A stretch of 64,000 nucleotides of DNA, taken from positions 1,488,001 to 1,552,000 of the forward strand of contig JAHGAU010000007.1 in NCBI GenBank assembly GCA_019925105.1, in the 5' to 3' direction. The notes under the pieces were generated by a model that was given only the letters and a program-made list of their open reading frames with translations, did no database searches and was not told the origin of the DNA. The position numbers were made by a program, and so were the translations under genes. The stretch comes from Niebla homalea (taxonomy: Eukaryota > Ascomycota > Lecanoromycetes > Lecanorales > Ramalinaceae). Positions 20,430 to 33,263 of the stretch are shown here, one piece after another (position 1 is the first letter of the stretch; each line of letters starts with the position of its first letter).

Positions 20430-22658
20430 ATGTTGCGACCAAGAGCAACTCAAATCCAGTTGGATTCTCGAGATCTCCATTGGCATCGGCAACGTCAACA
20501 TGAGCGTCAGACCACCCGACGGCGTCAACAGCAAGTACGAGAGCGTCAGATACATCGTCAGATTGTGCCTACAGGCAATTTGGCCTCTGGAGCTACCGCA
20601 AACATCAGCGAAGATCTGGATGTTGGTACTCGACAATTCATCCTACCCATCCGTAATGGACCTCCCAGCGGACCACTACAGCCTCGGGAGGACGATGACA
20701 ATGTCCTGCTCTCGCAGCAACCAGTGCCACAGTCCTCCAGAACTTTCTGGGACAGAGTCCTGGCGGAAGCTGGAACGCCAACGAGAACAAGACCAGCTCC
20801 TTCGGGCAATGGCAGAGTCGTCGAGCCTTCTGAAGCTTTCTCCAGCGGGACACAGTCTTCTCATGCCTCACCTACAGCTGCGATGGAAGATAGCCAGCTT
20901 GCAATCGACCTCGAAGCTGGACCCGGACATCTTTATGGGACAAGCACCGAAGACATCGATGCCGGATCTCTTGATGAACTCACAGCGTTGAACTATTACA
21001 GTGACACATTTCAAGATCAAGAAGCTACGAATGAAGCGCGAGACACGCGAGACCTGAGTTCTTCGCCGAAAAGCGGCTTTTCGAAGCTCTTCCATCGTAA
21101 GAAGAGGCAGGAGGAGCCCACCCTTACCACCGTGCCCTCTAGTAATTCTCTGTTGCCACGTCGTCTTGGAAACTTCGACGGCCCATCCGACTTCTTCCGC
21201 CAGGTTTCTGAATCATCAAGCACTCCATTGAACGTGGAAATTGGCTACCAGTTGTACCAGGGTCATAACCAAAGGCGCGCCATGTCAACTTCAATGAACT
21301 GGGAATCATTTGGAAAGGATTCCGACAGCGAAGAGAACTCTCGTCTCACGCCTCCTCGCCCTTTGGCTCGAGGAGACAAGACACCACTCGAATACTCCAT
21401 TCAAGATCCGAGCTACTATGCCCGTCGTCAAGCATCAGGTGGACTCCCAAGGTCACCTCTGTATAGATCCCAAACCGGTGAATCAAGCTCTCCGGAACAG
21501 AACCCTGGCCGGGCCTTCACCAACCATGCACCAGATAGCAGTCCTTCAGACTTTGGTACACCGGGACAAAAGAGCCCTGAGCTTCTGTCGAAACCACCGC
21601 GCCGACGAACAAAAGGATATAGACGACGAAGTCAGACGTACTCCTACATTGATTCTCTGGAAGAAGCTTCTCATCCTCAGGTGATGCATCACGACGGTCT
21701 AAGTGCTAGCCTGATTGAAAGGGAAGGCCTGAGTGCACCCTATATCACGTCAGACAGAACATCCTCACAAGGCCAAGCTTTCAGCAATCATGAAGACGAG
21801 ATAGACGCGTTGAACCAGCAGTACTCATCACCACAGCTTCCTCGCTACTTTGGAGAACTGCGAGTATCATCACCCCGAGAAGCGATCCGCTCCGTCAGCA
21901 GTCTGAATAGATCTCTTCGCAGCGACTCCCCACCAGACATGGGACGACTTACTCACCACACGCCCTCAGCATCTCGCAACCTGGACCCCTACATCTCCCC
22001 CTTCAAACCAGCCTTCATCCGCCATCCCTCCCAGATCCAAATCCCCCTCCCCCTTCCCTTCTCAGCCACCCCCCGCAACACATCTTCCAACTCCGCCATC
22101 CCTAACGCTTCCCCCTTGACCCCATCAGAGCACCGACTATTCACCCCACCTGCACAGCGCCAGCCCTCCAATCCTTTTCAAGGGGGAAACACCACTTCAA
22201 CACCACCACCACATACACCATCTCCAGACTTTGCAAGCCGTATCTTATCCACCTCCCTCTCGCCCCTCCAACCACCGCCGCGGCTCCGCGAAACCCCAAT
22301 GAGAGTCTACAACGACGCCCTCGCCGCCCGTGTAGTGCAGCCGCGAACACCAGCCGATCTGACGCGGGGAGGGAGGAGGAGGCAGGAAGGAAATCCATTC
22401 AACACCGCCCCTCCACGCATGCGGCAACAGCCGACTACACCTGCCAGCGCTCGGCATGCAGTGCCCGTGGCCACACCCACGCGAGGGCGGGATGATGTGG
22501 TGGGGAGGCGGTTGGGCAGAAGGAATGAGCAAGTGGAGAATGCGGGGAGTGTCACCCCCGAGGAACGGTTGTGGAGGCGGGAGAGGGGGAGTAGGATCGG
22601 CATTGGACGGGAGGAGAGGGAGAGGTTGGGGAGGGGGAGGGGGGATACTGAGGGGTGA
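20430..22658 (+). CDS. Hypothetical disordered protein, 742 residues
   Basis: One long ORF with no introns. The first ATG in frame is at 20430; the frame is open 15 nt further up without ATG. The N-terminus is Arg/Gln-rich (HWHRQRQHERQTTRRRQQQ). A conserved-looking segment near residues 225-290 contains SGFSKLFHRKKR and FDGPSDFFRQVSESSS. The remainder is rich in Ser, Pro, Arg and Thr, with many SP/TP sites, ending in an Arg/Gly-rich tail. No enzyme or membrane domain is seen. Its length without stops, in the face of GC-rich sequence with several shadow frames, and its codon periodicity support a real gene. The biased composition prevents a family call. It could be a scaffold or a nuclear protein, but I cannot decide. 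Confidence 0.65.
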   Translation: MLRPRATQIQLDSRDLHWHRQRQHERQTTRRRQQQVRERQIHRQIVPTGNLASGATANISEDLDVGTRQFILPIRNGPPSGPLQPREDDDNVLLSQQPVPQSSRTFWDRVLAEAGTPTRTRPAPSGNGRVVEPSEAFSSGTQSSHASPTAAMEDSQLAIDLEAGPGHLYGTSTEDIDAGSLDELTALNYYSDTFQDQEATNEARDTRDLSSSPKSGFSKLFHRKKRQEEPTLTTVPSSNSLLPRRLGNFDGPSDFFRQVSESSSTPLNVEIGYQLYQGHNQRRAMSTSMNWESFGKDSDSEENSRLTPPRPLARGDKTPLEYSIQDPSYYARRQASGGLPRSPLYRSQTGESSSPEQNPGRAFTNHAPDSSPSDFGTPGQKSPELLSKPPRRRTKGYRRRSQTYSYIDSLEEASHPQVMHHDGLSASLIEREGLSAPYITSDRTSSQGQAFSNHEDEIDALNQQYSSPQLPRYFGELRVSSPREAIRSVSSLNRSLRSDSPPDMGRLTHHTPSASRNLDPYISPFKPAFIRHPSQIQIPLPLPFSATPRNTSSNSAIPNASPLTPSEHRLFTPPAQRQPSNPFQGGNTTSTPPPHTPSPDFASRILSTSLSPLQPPPRLRETPMRVYNDALAARVVQPRTPADLTRGGRRRQEGNPFNTAPPRMRQQPTTPASARHAVPVATPTRGRDDVVGRRLGRRNEQVENAGSVTPEERLWRRERGSRIGIGREERERLGRGRGDTEG

Positions 22659-23253
22659 GGAGAGGAATGGCCTAGCAAGATGGGGAATTGGGTATGAGGG
22701 GTTGAACGTGCAATAAGAGGGTGGTTGAGAGGGTCTTACTAAAGGGGGGAAAGGGTAAGGAGGACGCTGCGATGAAAGCATTTTTGGCGGGCCTGGGATG
22801 GTGAGATGGAGCAGGTTTGCGGTTGGGTATTGGGGTTCATTCTCACAGGGGCAGCATTGTAGGATAGAAAAGGGTAGGATTGGATATTGGTTTCGGGGGC
22901 AGTGATAGGGATGATTGAAATGCAGAGCGTGTATTATTTCGATGCGTCAATCAAGAGAATGTAGCCTCATCAGCACTCTCGACGCCCGTAGAATGTCACG
23001 GGTTCAGGGAATTGTGGGATACACCGGAGACATGCCACTAGTGCAGTTATAGATCTATTAGACAATCTTGCCTCTCCCCCGGTCTATCTATCCTGTTGCG
23101 TACATGATGCAATGGTACAGTGTTCCCACGATAAAAAGGGCAACCATATTCTCGAAACAGGTGTCTAGCGATCTCCCCCGCTCAATCATCCATCGTACAG
23201 AAAACATGCGACATCCACCCTGAGTATCAGCGATATTGCTAGATGTCTCAGCC
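22659..23253. other. Intergenic between convergent genes
   Basis: A G-rich 3' flank of the hypothetical gene (to about 22800), then ordinary sequence leading into the minisatellite at 23254. No gene seen. Confidence 0.4.
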
Positions 23254-25266
<2,013 letters not shown>

Positions 25267-26725
25267 GTTGGGCAGCTTATTATGGAGCAAAAGGCTGTGA
25301 GACTCCTGGATTTGGACCAGGTAGTCGATTTGGTATGATACAGATTGAAAGCAGTGATGTACAGGTAGAACTCGATGGAGGTGGTGGAATTCTATAATTA
25401 TATTCAAATTGCCAGTTAATGCAGAAGCTTCACTAGCGCGCTCTTCCAAGGCTCGCCAGGGGCCACAATCGTTAGCGACGGGCGCTGACATAAGGACCCG
25501 CCCTCGCCACCCTCGGTAGTCACAGATCATAGCTGCCGGGCTCGTTAACAAGACTAAAAACTGCAACGTGCGCGGTCTTACATCCCTTTTTAACTCTTAA
25601 GAGACTCTAATTTCAGGGAAAATTTGGCTACAAAAACATCAATGAACATCTTTTATACTAAGCTTGTAACAATTAAAGCTCTTCCTCGATAATTGCGGTC
25701 ATTGGAAAAGTTAGGGGTCCCTTAGTCTAAGCGCGTACACTTTGCAATTTTTAGTGTTGTTACCGAGCCGGGCACGACTTCTACGATCTTACCTTAGGCC
25801 TCCACAAGAATGGCAAGAAAAAGGGTGAGATGTGCCTAAATAGCTGTGACTCGATGTTCAGCATTTTGAGGTGGGCCTATCCTGAAGTACGAGTATATGA
25901 ACAGTTATCTACAACGTTTTGTATGGCGATATGATGTTGAAGCGCGGAGTCTTCATGACGAAGGAAAGTGTCTCAGAAGCATAGAGTCTGTCAACGCGTC
26001 ATATTTGCATCTGGAGAGCCTCTGGTATTGTGAGTGGAAGGGGCCCGAGAATAATTTAGATACTATCAAAATATACGTCGTCTCACTTCATAAGGTATAT
26101 CTCGAAATAAAACTTTCCCTCCCGTATTCTAAGGTAGCCGTTCAAGTCCAGTATAGTGGTAACTAAATGCCCTGGACACTATGCCCGCAATAATTCCCTA
26201 CTTGTTCTCGCTTAACTCCCACGTACGGAGTGACCAGGTTCACAACCCGCTGAGGGCAAATTCAGAGAAAGAAGTTGAAGTCGAGAGACGCCTGAGCTTT
26301 AAAACACATTTCGAATAGGATCACAATCCCCTGAAGGCAAACCTTCTCTGACGCAGTGCAATGATTAACGAGCTTTTGGGGGCAGCAGTGAGTGAGCTAG
26401 CGACGACTTAAGAATAGGTTTGAAGTGGTAGTCTTGCGTCTTGCATTGAGTTGATTACTTTTGTTCCGGAGATGAGGAGTGAGGGGTTTGCATGAAAGAT
26501 CTATCGTCGGTGGTTCCTTCGAACTCTGCCGTTTCCTCTTCAAATTCAATCGTTCGAGGACCACAGAGAAGAAAGATCAAACGTTGCGTACGCAAGGTTA
26601 TTCTGAACAGAGGGGATTTATTCTTGCGGACAGTGAGAACTTTCTTGAAAACAACATGACTTTACTCAAGAGTCCGTAGAATCATACGCTGCATAGGCCA
26701 CGATTGTCAGTCTGATAGACTTAAC
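25267..26725. other. Gene-free stretch of 1.5 kb, partly AT-rich
   Basis: The promoter of the UGM gene, then AT-richer DNA (about 25580-26480). A 90-codon ORF at 25897-26166 resembles nothing known to me. An imperfect 25-bp direct repeat is present at 26236-26260 and 26317-26341. Confidence 0.4.
26236..26341. repeat. Imperfect 25-bp direct repeat pair
   Basis: Copies at 26236-26260 and 26317-26341 share TCACAA.CC..CTGA.GGCAAA and match at 21 of 25 bases. Two of the four differences are transitions (C/T and G/A), as RIP would leave, but the sample is too small to decide. Confidence 0.4.
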
Positions 26726-28405
26726 CTATTCTCCGCCCTGCAATGCTTGATATCTCTGCCACTCTTCCTCTTCTTCTCGAAGGATCTTCTCGTGCTTACT
26801 AGCGACCAACCTGTCATGGTATTCATATACTTGCACTGCCTCGTCCAGTCGATCGGCTTCCTCAAGCAGCCACCCATACCGTATCATTAGCCATAACACC
26901 GATTCGTCTTGAAAACCATAATGAGCACCCCGGATATCGATCGCCCGACGCATGCTTTGATCTGCCAAAGCGAAATCGCCTAAATGCATTTGGCAATGAG
27001 ACATAATATGGAGAGCTTCGCTGATGTTAAAGGCAAGACGAGCAGTACTACACTCGTCCGAAGCTAGGTTCGCTGCCCTTTCGCAAACTTCAATTGCCTC
27101 TTGAAACCTTCCGACATCCAGCAATTGGCTAGCCAACTGCTGACGTACTACTCGACATTCTTCACTGGCTGAATCCACATTTTCACAAGATTTGAGCAAT
27201 GCTTGCAGCGCTTCTAGAGAATTGGGAGTGCCCTTCAGCTTGCTTGACCAATATATTTGATCCAACTGGAACTCAACTGCATCGCAACTCAATCTCCCCA
27301 CCCTCTGTGTGAAATCATCGGAGTTTACCTGACCCAACATAACAAGAGCTTCCACATCTTGCGTGGCCGCTAGTTCCTTCACGAAACCTGAAAGCTGTGA
27401 GAGCGGGTGCAGCTTACCCATGAACTTGGTACTCATGTTGTAAAATTGACTGAGGACTGCAATGGCTATGTCTGGCAGTTCATAAATGACAATCAGCACC
27501 AGGACAGTATCGACAAGATGATTCACAGTCTGTGGCGCTTCTGCGGACACCACTTTGCCGATTAAATTAATGGAAATCTGCAAGGACTGCCAAGCCATCT
27601 TTGTCCTGCCCACGGTGAATAGCTGCGCTGCATTGTTCATGCCGTTAAAGAAGTCATTACTCAGACTTGGCTCTGCGTTCATCTTATTCGTAACGGACGC
27701 TTTCTGACAGAAACCCTCCCTCCCTACCAGCCATAATCCTGAGTCAAAAGAGCTGGCGATGTAATCGTGAACAATTCGTGCTAGGCGCTCGGGAACCTCC
27801 AGTTCGCGTGGTGTGGTCAGCGGAGAGGCCAGGGGAGTATAGCATATGAGCCCAGGCGGTGTTCCAGCTCTCAAGCCCATTGCTTGTTGTTCTGATTGGA
27901 TTTTCTTGTCCCTTCGATATCGTTCGATCTTGGATTCCGGCACCCAAGTGCTGCGCAGCTGGAAGTGCGAATTCTTGCCTTCTTGGAGACGCTGAGCGCG
28001 TTTGCGGACGATTGCGTCAATCTCGTTGCTCTTGATGTGTTTGTTGATACCCCACGCACGTCGCCGGTCTTTGTACATCTTTTCACTGGTGGTAAAGGTT
28101 ATCAGCAGTCGCTAGATATCAACCATACAGAACTTATACCTTGCTCTGAGATTGTACTTATGGTTTATGATCGCCATGACCTCTTTGAGTTCAAGTTTCG
28201 TATAGAGCCTCTCGATTTCTGGTCTTAGACGATCCCAATCATTTTTGGTGGGTTCTTTAGACAATGTGCCTCGCCTTATCATATCTCCCTCCGAGGCAAT
28301 ATGATCGTTCAGGCTAGAATTCCCAATTTGCTCAGTCGCATGCAGAGGATTGGCTGGGTGCCACGCGGCAGAGTCCCAGGCCTCATGAACAGGTTGTAGC
28401 GACAT
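26726..28405 (-). CDS. Clr5-domain protein with TPR-like C-terminal region
   Basis: Two exons, 28405-28140 and 28085-26726, with a 54-nt intron, encode 541 residues. Residues about 54-108 form a Clr5 domain: DWDRLRPEIERLYTKLELKE, then the codon joined across the intron gives RASEKMYKDRRRAWGINKHI. This short helical domain is named after fission yeast Clr5, a silencing factor, and is common at the N-terminus of ascomycete proteins. It probably binds DNA or chromatin. The rest is alpha-helical. From about residue 380 the pattern LLDVGRFQEAIEVCERAANL, HLGDFALADQSMRRAI and LLEEADRLDEAVQVYEYHD looks like tetratricopeptide-type repeats, with an acidic, Gln-containing end. The combination suggests a regulator with a protein-interaction tail. 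Its target is unknown. Confidence 0.85.
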
Positions 28406-30570
28406 GGTCTTTCGACTCGAGATCCTGGAAAGCTCTTTCGGATGCGAGATGATATAGAATTCGAAGTCCTATATCACCCACTGAATGGCCACAAACCTTG
28501 ACGCTTGCACGTTACTGTTGTCGAAGTCTTTGACTTTGGGACCGTATGAGTTATTCGCCTCTCGAGCCGTCAGACAAGTTGACAGATGCTCATGCAATGG
28601 AAAATACAAAGTACCACGAGGTCTTGTTGAAGACGAAATCATAAAGGCTTCTCTAATAAATGAGATCAAAGCACCACAAGATTGCTCACGTAGCGGCGGA
28701 AACCAGCGAAGAATGGGATGAGAGCCAGGACTTGAAGATGCTGAAAAATCATCGAAAGACGGCTGCGCTCGGATCTTTAAATAAGAGCAAGGCTCAAAGA
28801 ACGCTCATAGACTGCATATGGGGATCAGGCCAGAAATTTCGGCTTTGCTTTCTAGCCATTCAGGCTGATCAAAGCCCCCGTGGCCCCATGCAATCAGTAG
28901 GCTGAATATTTTGTTAGCTCGACAAAAGGTCCCCTGCAGGCTTACTGAGGTACCCAGGTATATGCAGGCTCACTTACAAAGGTTACCATGCAGATACAGC
29001 CTGGTGGGCGCCCAATCACATACCCTGGCAGCAGCCGGGCGGAAAAGTGGAAGCTGGAGCTGTTCACTGTTTTGGAAGAACCTGGGGATCCCATTCTATC
29101 TGAGTGACTCGACCCATGCGAAGTCAAGCCCATATGACCTTGCCTGAATTACTGGACTAGATCACAGATACGTCACCCTCTGAGCATTATGCTGTAAGAA
29201 TGAAGGGATTGTGCACCATGTTTGCCGTCACAGGACCCGACAAAGACAATCATATAGCGATATCACGCCTCGTAAGAAGACCTCGATCCAATCCAATCCA
29301 AATTCTTTCACGGTCTTTCCCAGACTGCACCCTTGATAACCAGGATTTCGTTTTTCCCCTTCCCCACTGGTAGACATGAGGTAGACAAGTAACTACCTCC
29401 CAGGGTCGTCATCTACCCCTCCCCCACCTTTCCTTTGCCGCCCCTTTCTCCAAACCTGAAAAGGGTTTGAAGACCCGGATCTCCTTCAACATATCCTTTA
29501 GGATTCAACATTTGAACCTCCTCCAGGGTCTCCCACCCCCACACACGCCCCCTCTGTTGGTCTCCTTCCCCATCCACCGGCATACCCACCCACAAACCCA
29601 TCGCTGCAATCAGTCACCACGTCATGTTTCCCGCTTCTCCTCCCCCTTCTCCCCTTTCCCATCCCTCTCTTCGCCCAAGCCCCGACCCAGCCCTCCCTCT
29701 CCAACATCAGCCCAGCTGCATCCTAGAATTCCACCGCCACCACCGCCACCCCGCCTCGCCTCAACCAAGAAAGACTCCCATCTTCTGGATGAACAATCCT
29801 GCCCCCAAGCTGGGCCCACAACGCCCCTAAATCTAAGAAAACCGTGGACAGCAGCAAGCACGATTGAACGACTAACCTAACACGCGACGAGACGGGGCGG
29901 CCAGCTCATCAAAAAAAAGCTTGAGTTTGGGGACGCTTGGCGTTTGTGTGGAGAATAGTAGTTGAAGCTGGGGGGGGGAAGATTTTTTTAGGCGCGTTGT
30001 TGAGGTTGGGGACATACAGGTATGTCAAGGTAGGTAATGGACGGTTTACGCTGGGCGCGAAGGTGCGAGCGGAGAGATATCTGCGGATGGTGAGGGGCGT
30101 GGCTGGAGGGGAGGAGGAACGGTTGCCGCTTAGGCTGGATCATGGGAATAGAGGTGAAATGTGGAGAGAAATTTTGCGGCTTGTGTCTTTATTTGAAGGT
30201 TAAATGCCAGAAACGTTTCGAAGGGGTTTTTGATAATTGCAAAAGTAATGAAACGCGAGACGATGGTTCCAGCCACTTATTGCCCGGTGGTCGAAGGTAC
30301 AGTTTTCACTATGGAAGACTATTTTCACAATGGCGATGAAGTAGGCTGCTTTGATAAGATGTACTCAAATCAACCACATCATTGAAGAATCGACTGTTTC
30401 GCAAGCAAAACGCCACCCATTACCGTTATATGCCTACCCTATGAATGTCCACAAGAAGTGCCCATCTATTTGCTGCGAATATGTGCCATTCTCCAGCCTA
30501 CGATATTGATACATCCAAATGATTTGTCCTTGTACTGTTCGGGACCGGCATCGGGAAGCCCCAAGGGAGC
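28406..30570. other. Intergenic region of 2.2 kb
   Basis: 28406-29280 has no supported gene. 29300-29880 is strongly pyrimidine-rich on the plus strand and produces long Pro/Ser ORFs on that strand and Gly-rich ones on the other; these look compositional. 29880-30570 is the 3' flank of the transporter gene, with short G runs near 29968. Confidence 0.4.
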
Positions 30571-32129
30571 TCAGTTTGCATCCGTCTTGGCTTTGCTCTT
30601 AATAACATCCTTGATCATGTTCGGGTCATACCCGATTGTGGGGGCTAGACCGAACATGAGCATCATGATAAAGCCCATGGTGATTCCCAGAACGATCAAT
30701 TTTCGTTGGATGGGATGTTTGACGCCGTACTCAGCCCACGACATGTTGGCGTCGGACAGCTTCGATTTTATGGTCGCACCACCGAGCTTGTAGTAGACGA
30801 GACCGCAAAGAGCGACGCTGTAGCCGAAATACTGGAGTGGGGAGATGACCGTGTGCCAGATGGCAATGGAGGCGGCGACGAGGAGGATATCCTTCAACAC
30901 ACCACAGAGGGTCATGACGAGGCCTGACGTACGGCCGATCTAGAGGTCGTTAGTGCCTGGATTGCGACTTTGTTGGGAGAAGGAGGGGGGGGTTTAGGTA
31001 GCCGTCAGACATACCAAGAAGACGACGGAGACATTCAATGCGAACGCAAGGCAGCCGTTGCCGAACAAGTTCCACAGCCCGACGTGGTAAACCTCCTCGA
31101 GCTGAATCCTGGGCAGTTCGAAAACCAAAGCCACGCAGAAGTTCATAAATGCGCAGACCGGGGCGAAGTAGTAGAGAGATACAAGTGGGTCCATCTTGTA
31201 CTCTGCCGAGCTGAGGAGTCGTTCCACCATAACCAGTCGAATGGCCTCGAAGACGATCCCACCGATCTGGAAGAGAACGCCGATCAAGACGAACTTGATC
31301 TCACCAATGGAAGCAATGATGACACCGACAACAATGACGGAGACATTGAGGAGGACGTTGAGGTCTGGTTTTTGAACGCCCATGCTCCAGCCTGCGAGAA
31401 GGACGGCTACAGGTGTGCAAGCCTGAAAATCAAAAATGTGAGCACTCTTCGCTCGAGCGGGAGAGTTTGCTGGGGCATACCTTCAGCATCTGGATGAAAG
31501 CTACGCTGAGATATAGGTAGGTCAGGTTGCCGCAGATCAGGGACAAGCTGAAGGCAGCGCCGATGGGTACTATAGCCCTGAGATATACACGTCCAGTCAT
31601 TTTGACGGTCTTGCGCCCATCCAACATCCTGGTTGTCCTTGACATGATCTGGGTCATGACGGTCGCGAACGTAAGATGCCAGCATGTCAACGTTATCGCT
31701 ATGTATTTTAGTCAGGATCATGAGCTTGTGTGTGTGAGGCGGGGGCTTGCATACGGTAGTCTAAGGTCAAGGTTGTAAGTAAACATGAAGATTATGTTGA
31801 CGGGAAAGGTCACTCACGGAATTTGGCTGTGTCGAGGATCCATTTGTTGAAGAGAATGATGGTAGAGCTCAAGGTGATCCATGTGCTGCAAATGACATCC
31901 ATCAGCACAGTCCAGTGGGAGAGTCCGTCTTATAACCCAAAGATAGATAATGTATCTTCGCGAAGACCTACATGACGTAGAAAGCAGGATGTATTTTATT
32001 GGCAGGCGACTCGTGTACAGCCTTCTCGACTGTAGGATTGACGGTGGGGAGGACTGGTGCGGTGGGCGATGATGGCCCTGATCTCATGTATTCCGAGGAG
32101 AGCCGCTCCTTCTTTTCGGGGTCCGTCAT
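30571..32129 (-). CDS. Triose-phosphate-transporter family membrane protein (nucleotide-sugar/phosphate translocator)
   Basis: My model has seven exons: 32129-31972, 31885-31818, 31760-31755, 31698-31481, 31422-31015 and 30939-30571 (the third is a 6-nt microexon), with introns of 56-86 nt; the frame is kept throughout, giving 408 residues (six listed segments plus no further exon). After a cytosolic Ser/Pro N-terminus come about ten membrane helices. Family motifs include ILFNKWILDTAKF, HLTFATVMTQIMSRTT, GRVYLRAIVPIGAAFSLSLI, FQIGGIVFEAIRLVMVERLL and TSGLVMTLCGVLKDILLVAA. These place it in the TPT/DUF250 drug-metabolite transporter superfamily, with fungal members usually in Golgi or ER. The KYPI/HYPI-type tetrapeptide at the TM1-TM2 join is only reconstituted if the microexon is used. 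The substrate cannot be read from sequence. Confidence 0.88.
31755..31760 (-). other. 6-nt microexon of the transporter gene
   Basis: The upstream intron (31817-31761, 57 nt) ends CTTAG. The downstream intron (31754-31699, 56 nt) starts GTATGC, has the branch-like CTGACTAAA and ends CATAG. With the flanking exon ends the six bases give His-Tyr-Pro, matching the aromatic-Pro pattern of homologues. Skipping it would keep the frame and delete two residues. Confidence 0.6.
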
Positions 32130-32888
32130 CTTGACTTTGGTGACCTGGAGCTCGAAGAATTTCTGAAGCTCGAATGGCCGTGCCCGTAGGTTGTTGGCCG
32201 TCGGAAGGAGGCCGGAAGTTGCTATGGTGTTGAATATGTAGGTTGGAGAGGAAAAAGGAAAGAGGAAGTTACAGTGTGAATGCCAAACCAATGAAGGTGG
32301 CTTGGTATGGCAGTGATCAATTCGTTGGGCTTATGGGCAGATGAGATCTTGACTTGCTGTCATCAAATTTGATGATTCCCTCTGTTGTAAAGGCTTGGCA
32401 TCCCAGCCCCCCGCCGCAAGGCTCCAAATGACAGGGGTCGACAGCCGAGCATGCAGGTGTTCCAGTGGGTTATATAACCGATGAGTTCGATTCCTATTGG
32501 CGCTACTTTGTGGTCAAAGTGGTTAGCAGCTTTTCAGCAGGTGGAACCGGCCTTACAGTAAGACCGACAAAATCTCTTCCCACTTTAACGAGCTCGAATC
32601 GAACACTACTTCGTATAGCTGAATTGGTTGGAGAGAATCACGTCGAGAAAGAATGTCTATTGCGATGTTGTCTTACCTGTCTATCGATAGGACAAAATTG
32701 TTCTCTCAAGGTACAAACGCTCGAGGACCTGAACATGAAAGTCATTACTCCTGTGCAGTGTTTGAGCCCCTAGATGCTCACTTTATACCTGTTATCCTCG
32801 ACTCAAGAACTGCCCTTCTCAACGTGGAAAGGCAAAGACCATCAAACATTGCCACCCACTTTCCACATCTGCCTGTGTCTTACGACTG
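32130..32888. other. Intergenic, upstream of the transporter gene
   Basis: Promoter region of the transporter gene, plus the 3' flank of the candidate secreted protein. Plus-strand ORFs at 32465-32773 and 32653-33000 show no family features. Confidence 0.4.
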
Positions 32889-33263
32889 TCAAGTAGTGGC
32901 AGGTAGTTCCTCCACTGCTGACATCCGATCGCCATCGCATTCGTACGAGCCCTTCGCAGATGTAAGGCTGACCATACAGAAATCACAGCCTCGACGTTGA
33001 CAGTACTGGTGGCCCGCCTCATTGGTGGAAGGGCAACGAATATGCCCGCAGGTTAGATGCGTTCTTGTCAAAGAAGGGTCATTCAGCAGGGGTTCGTCCG
33101 CCTCGCAAGTTAGATTCAGATTGTCGGAGCTGCTTGGCCCTGGCCGATCAAGAGTGGTCTTGTTGGTTGAGATGATATTCGTGGTGGGGAGCTCAAGAAG
33201 GGGATGGCTATAGGAACGGTGGAGGAAAAGTGTAAGGTAAAGGATTCTTGTGAAGGTGTTCAT
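32889..33263 (-). CDS. Candidate small secreted cysteine-rich protein
   Basis: Single ORF of 124 residues from the ATG at 33263 (126 from the ATG at 33269). The N-terminus MNTFTRILYLTLFLHRSYSH has a positively charged start and hydrophobic core like a signal peptide. The mature part is short and polar, with seven Cys; the last six lie in a compact run containing LTCGHIRC, QYCQRRGCDFC and YECDGD. Small secreted Cys-rich proteins are often antimicrobial or host-interaction factors, but I recognise no family and there is no proof of expression. The odd Cys number leaves one unpaired, or another exon missing. It sits alone between the transporter and PRPP synthetase genes. Confidence 0.45.
   Translation of the reverse strand: MNTFTRILYLTLFLHRSYSHPLLELPTTNIISTNKTTLDRPGPSSSDNLNLTCEADEPLLNDPSLTRTHLTCGHIRCPSTNEAGHQYCQRRGCDFCMVSLTSAKGSYECDGDRMSAVEELPATT

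Noticed and set aside
20269..20991. 240-codon ORF on the plus strand before the hypothetical gene
   Set aside because: It overlaps the longer 742-residue ORF in another frame and has no recognisable domain or consistent composition.
29467..29880. 137-codon Pro/Ser-rich ORF on the plus strand
   Set aside because: It comes from a C-rich tract; the opposite strand is equally open as a Gly-rich frame and there is no family signal.
32480..32500. tRNA B-box-like GTTCGATTCC
   Set aside because: No matching A box, and the flanking bases do not form T-arm or acceptor stems. Similar B-box-like matches near 13728, 36587 and 47436 failed the same test.
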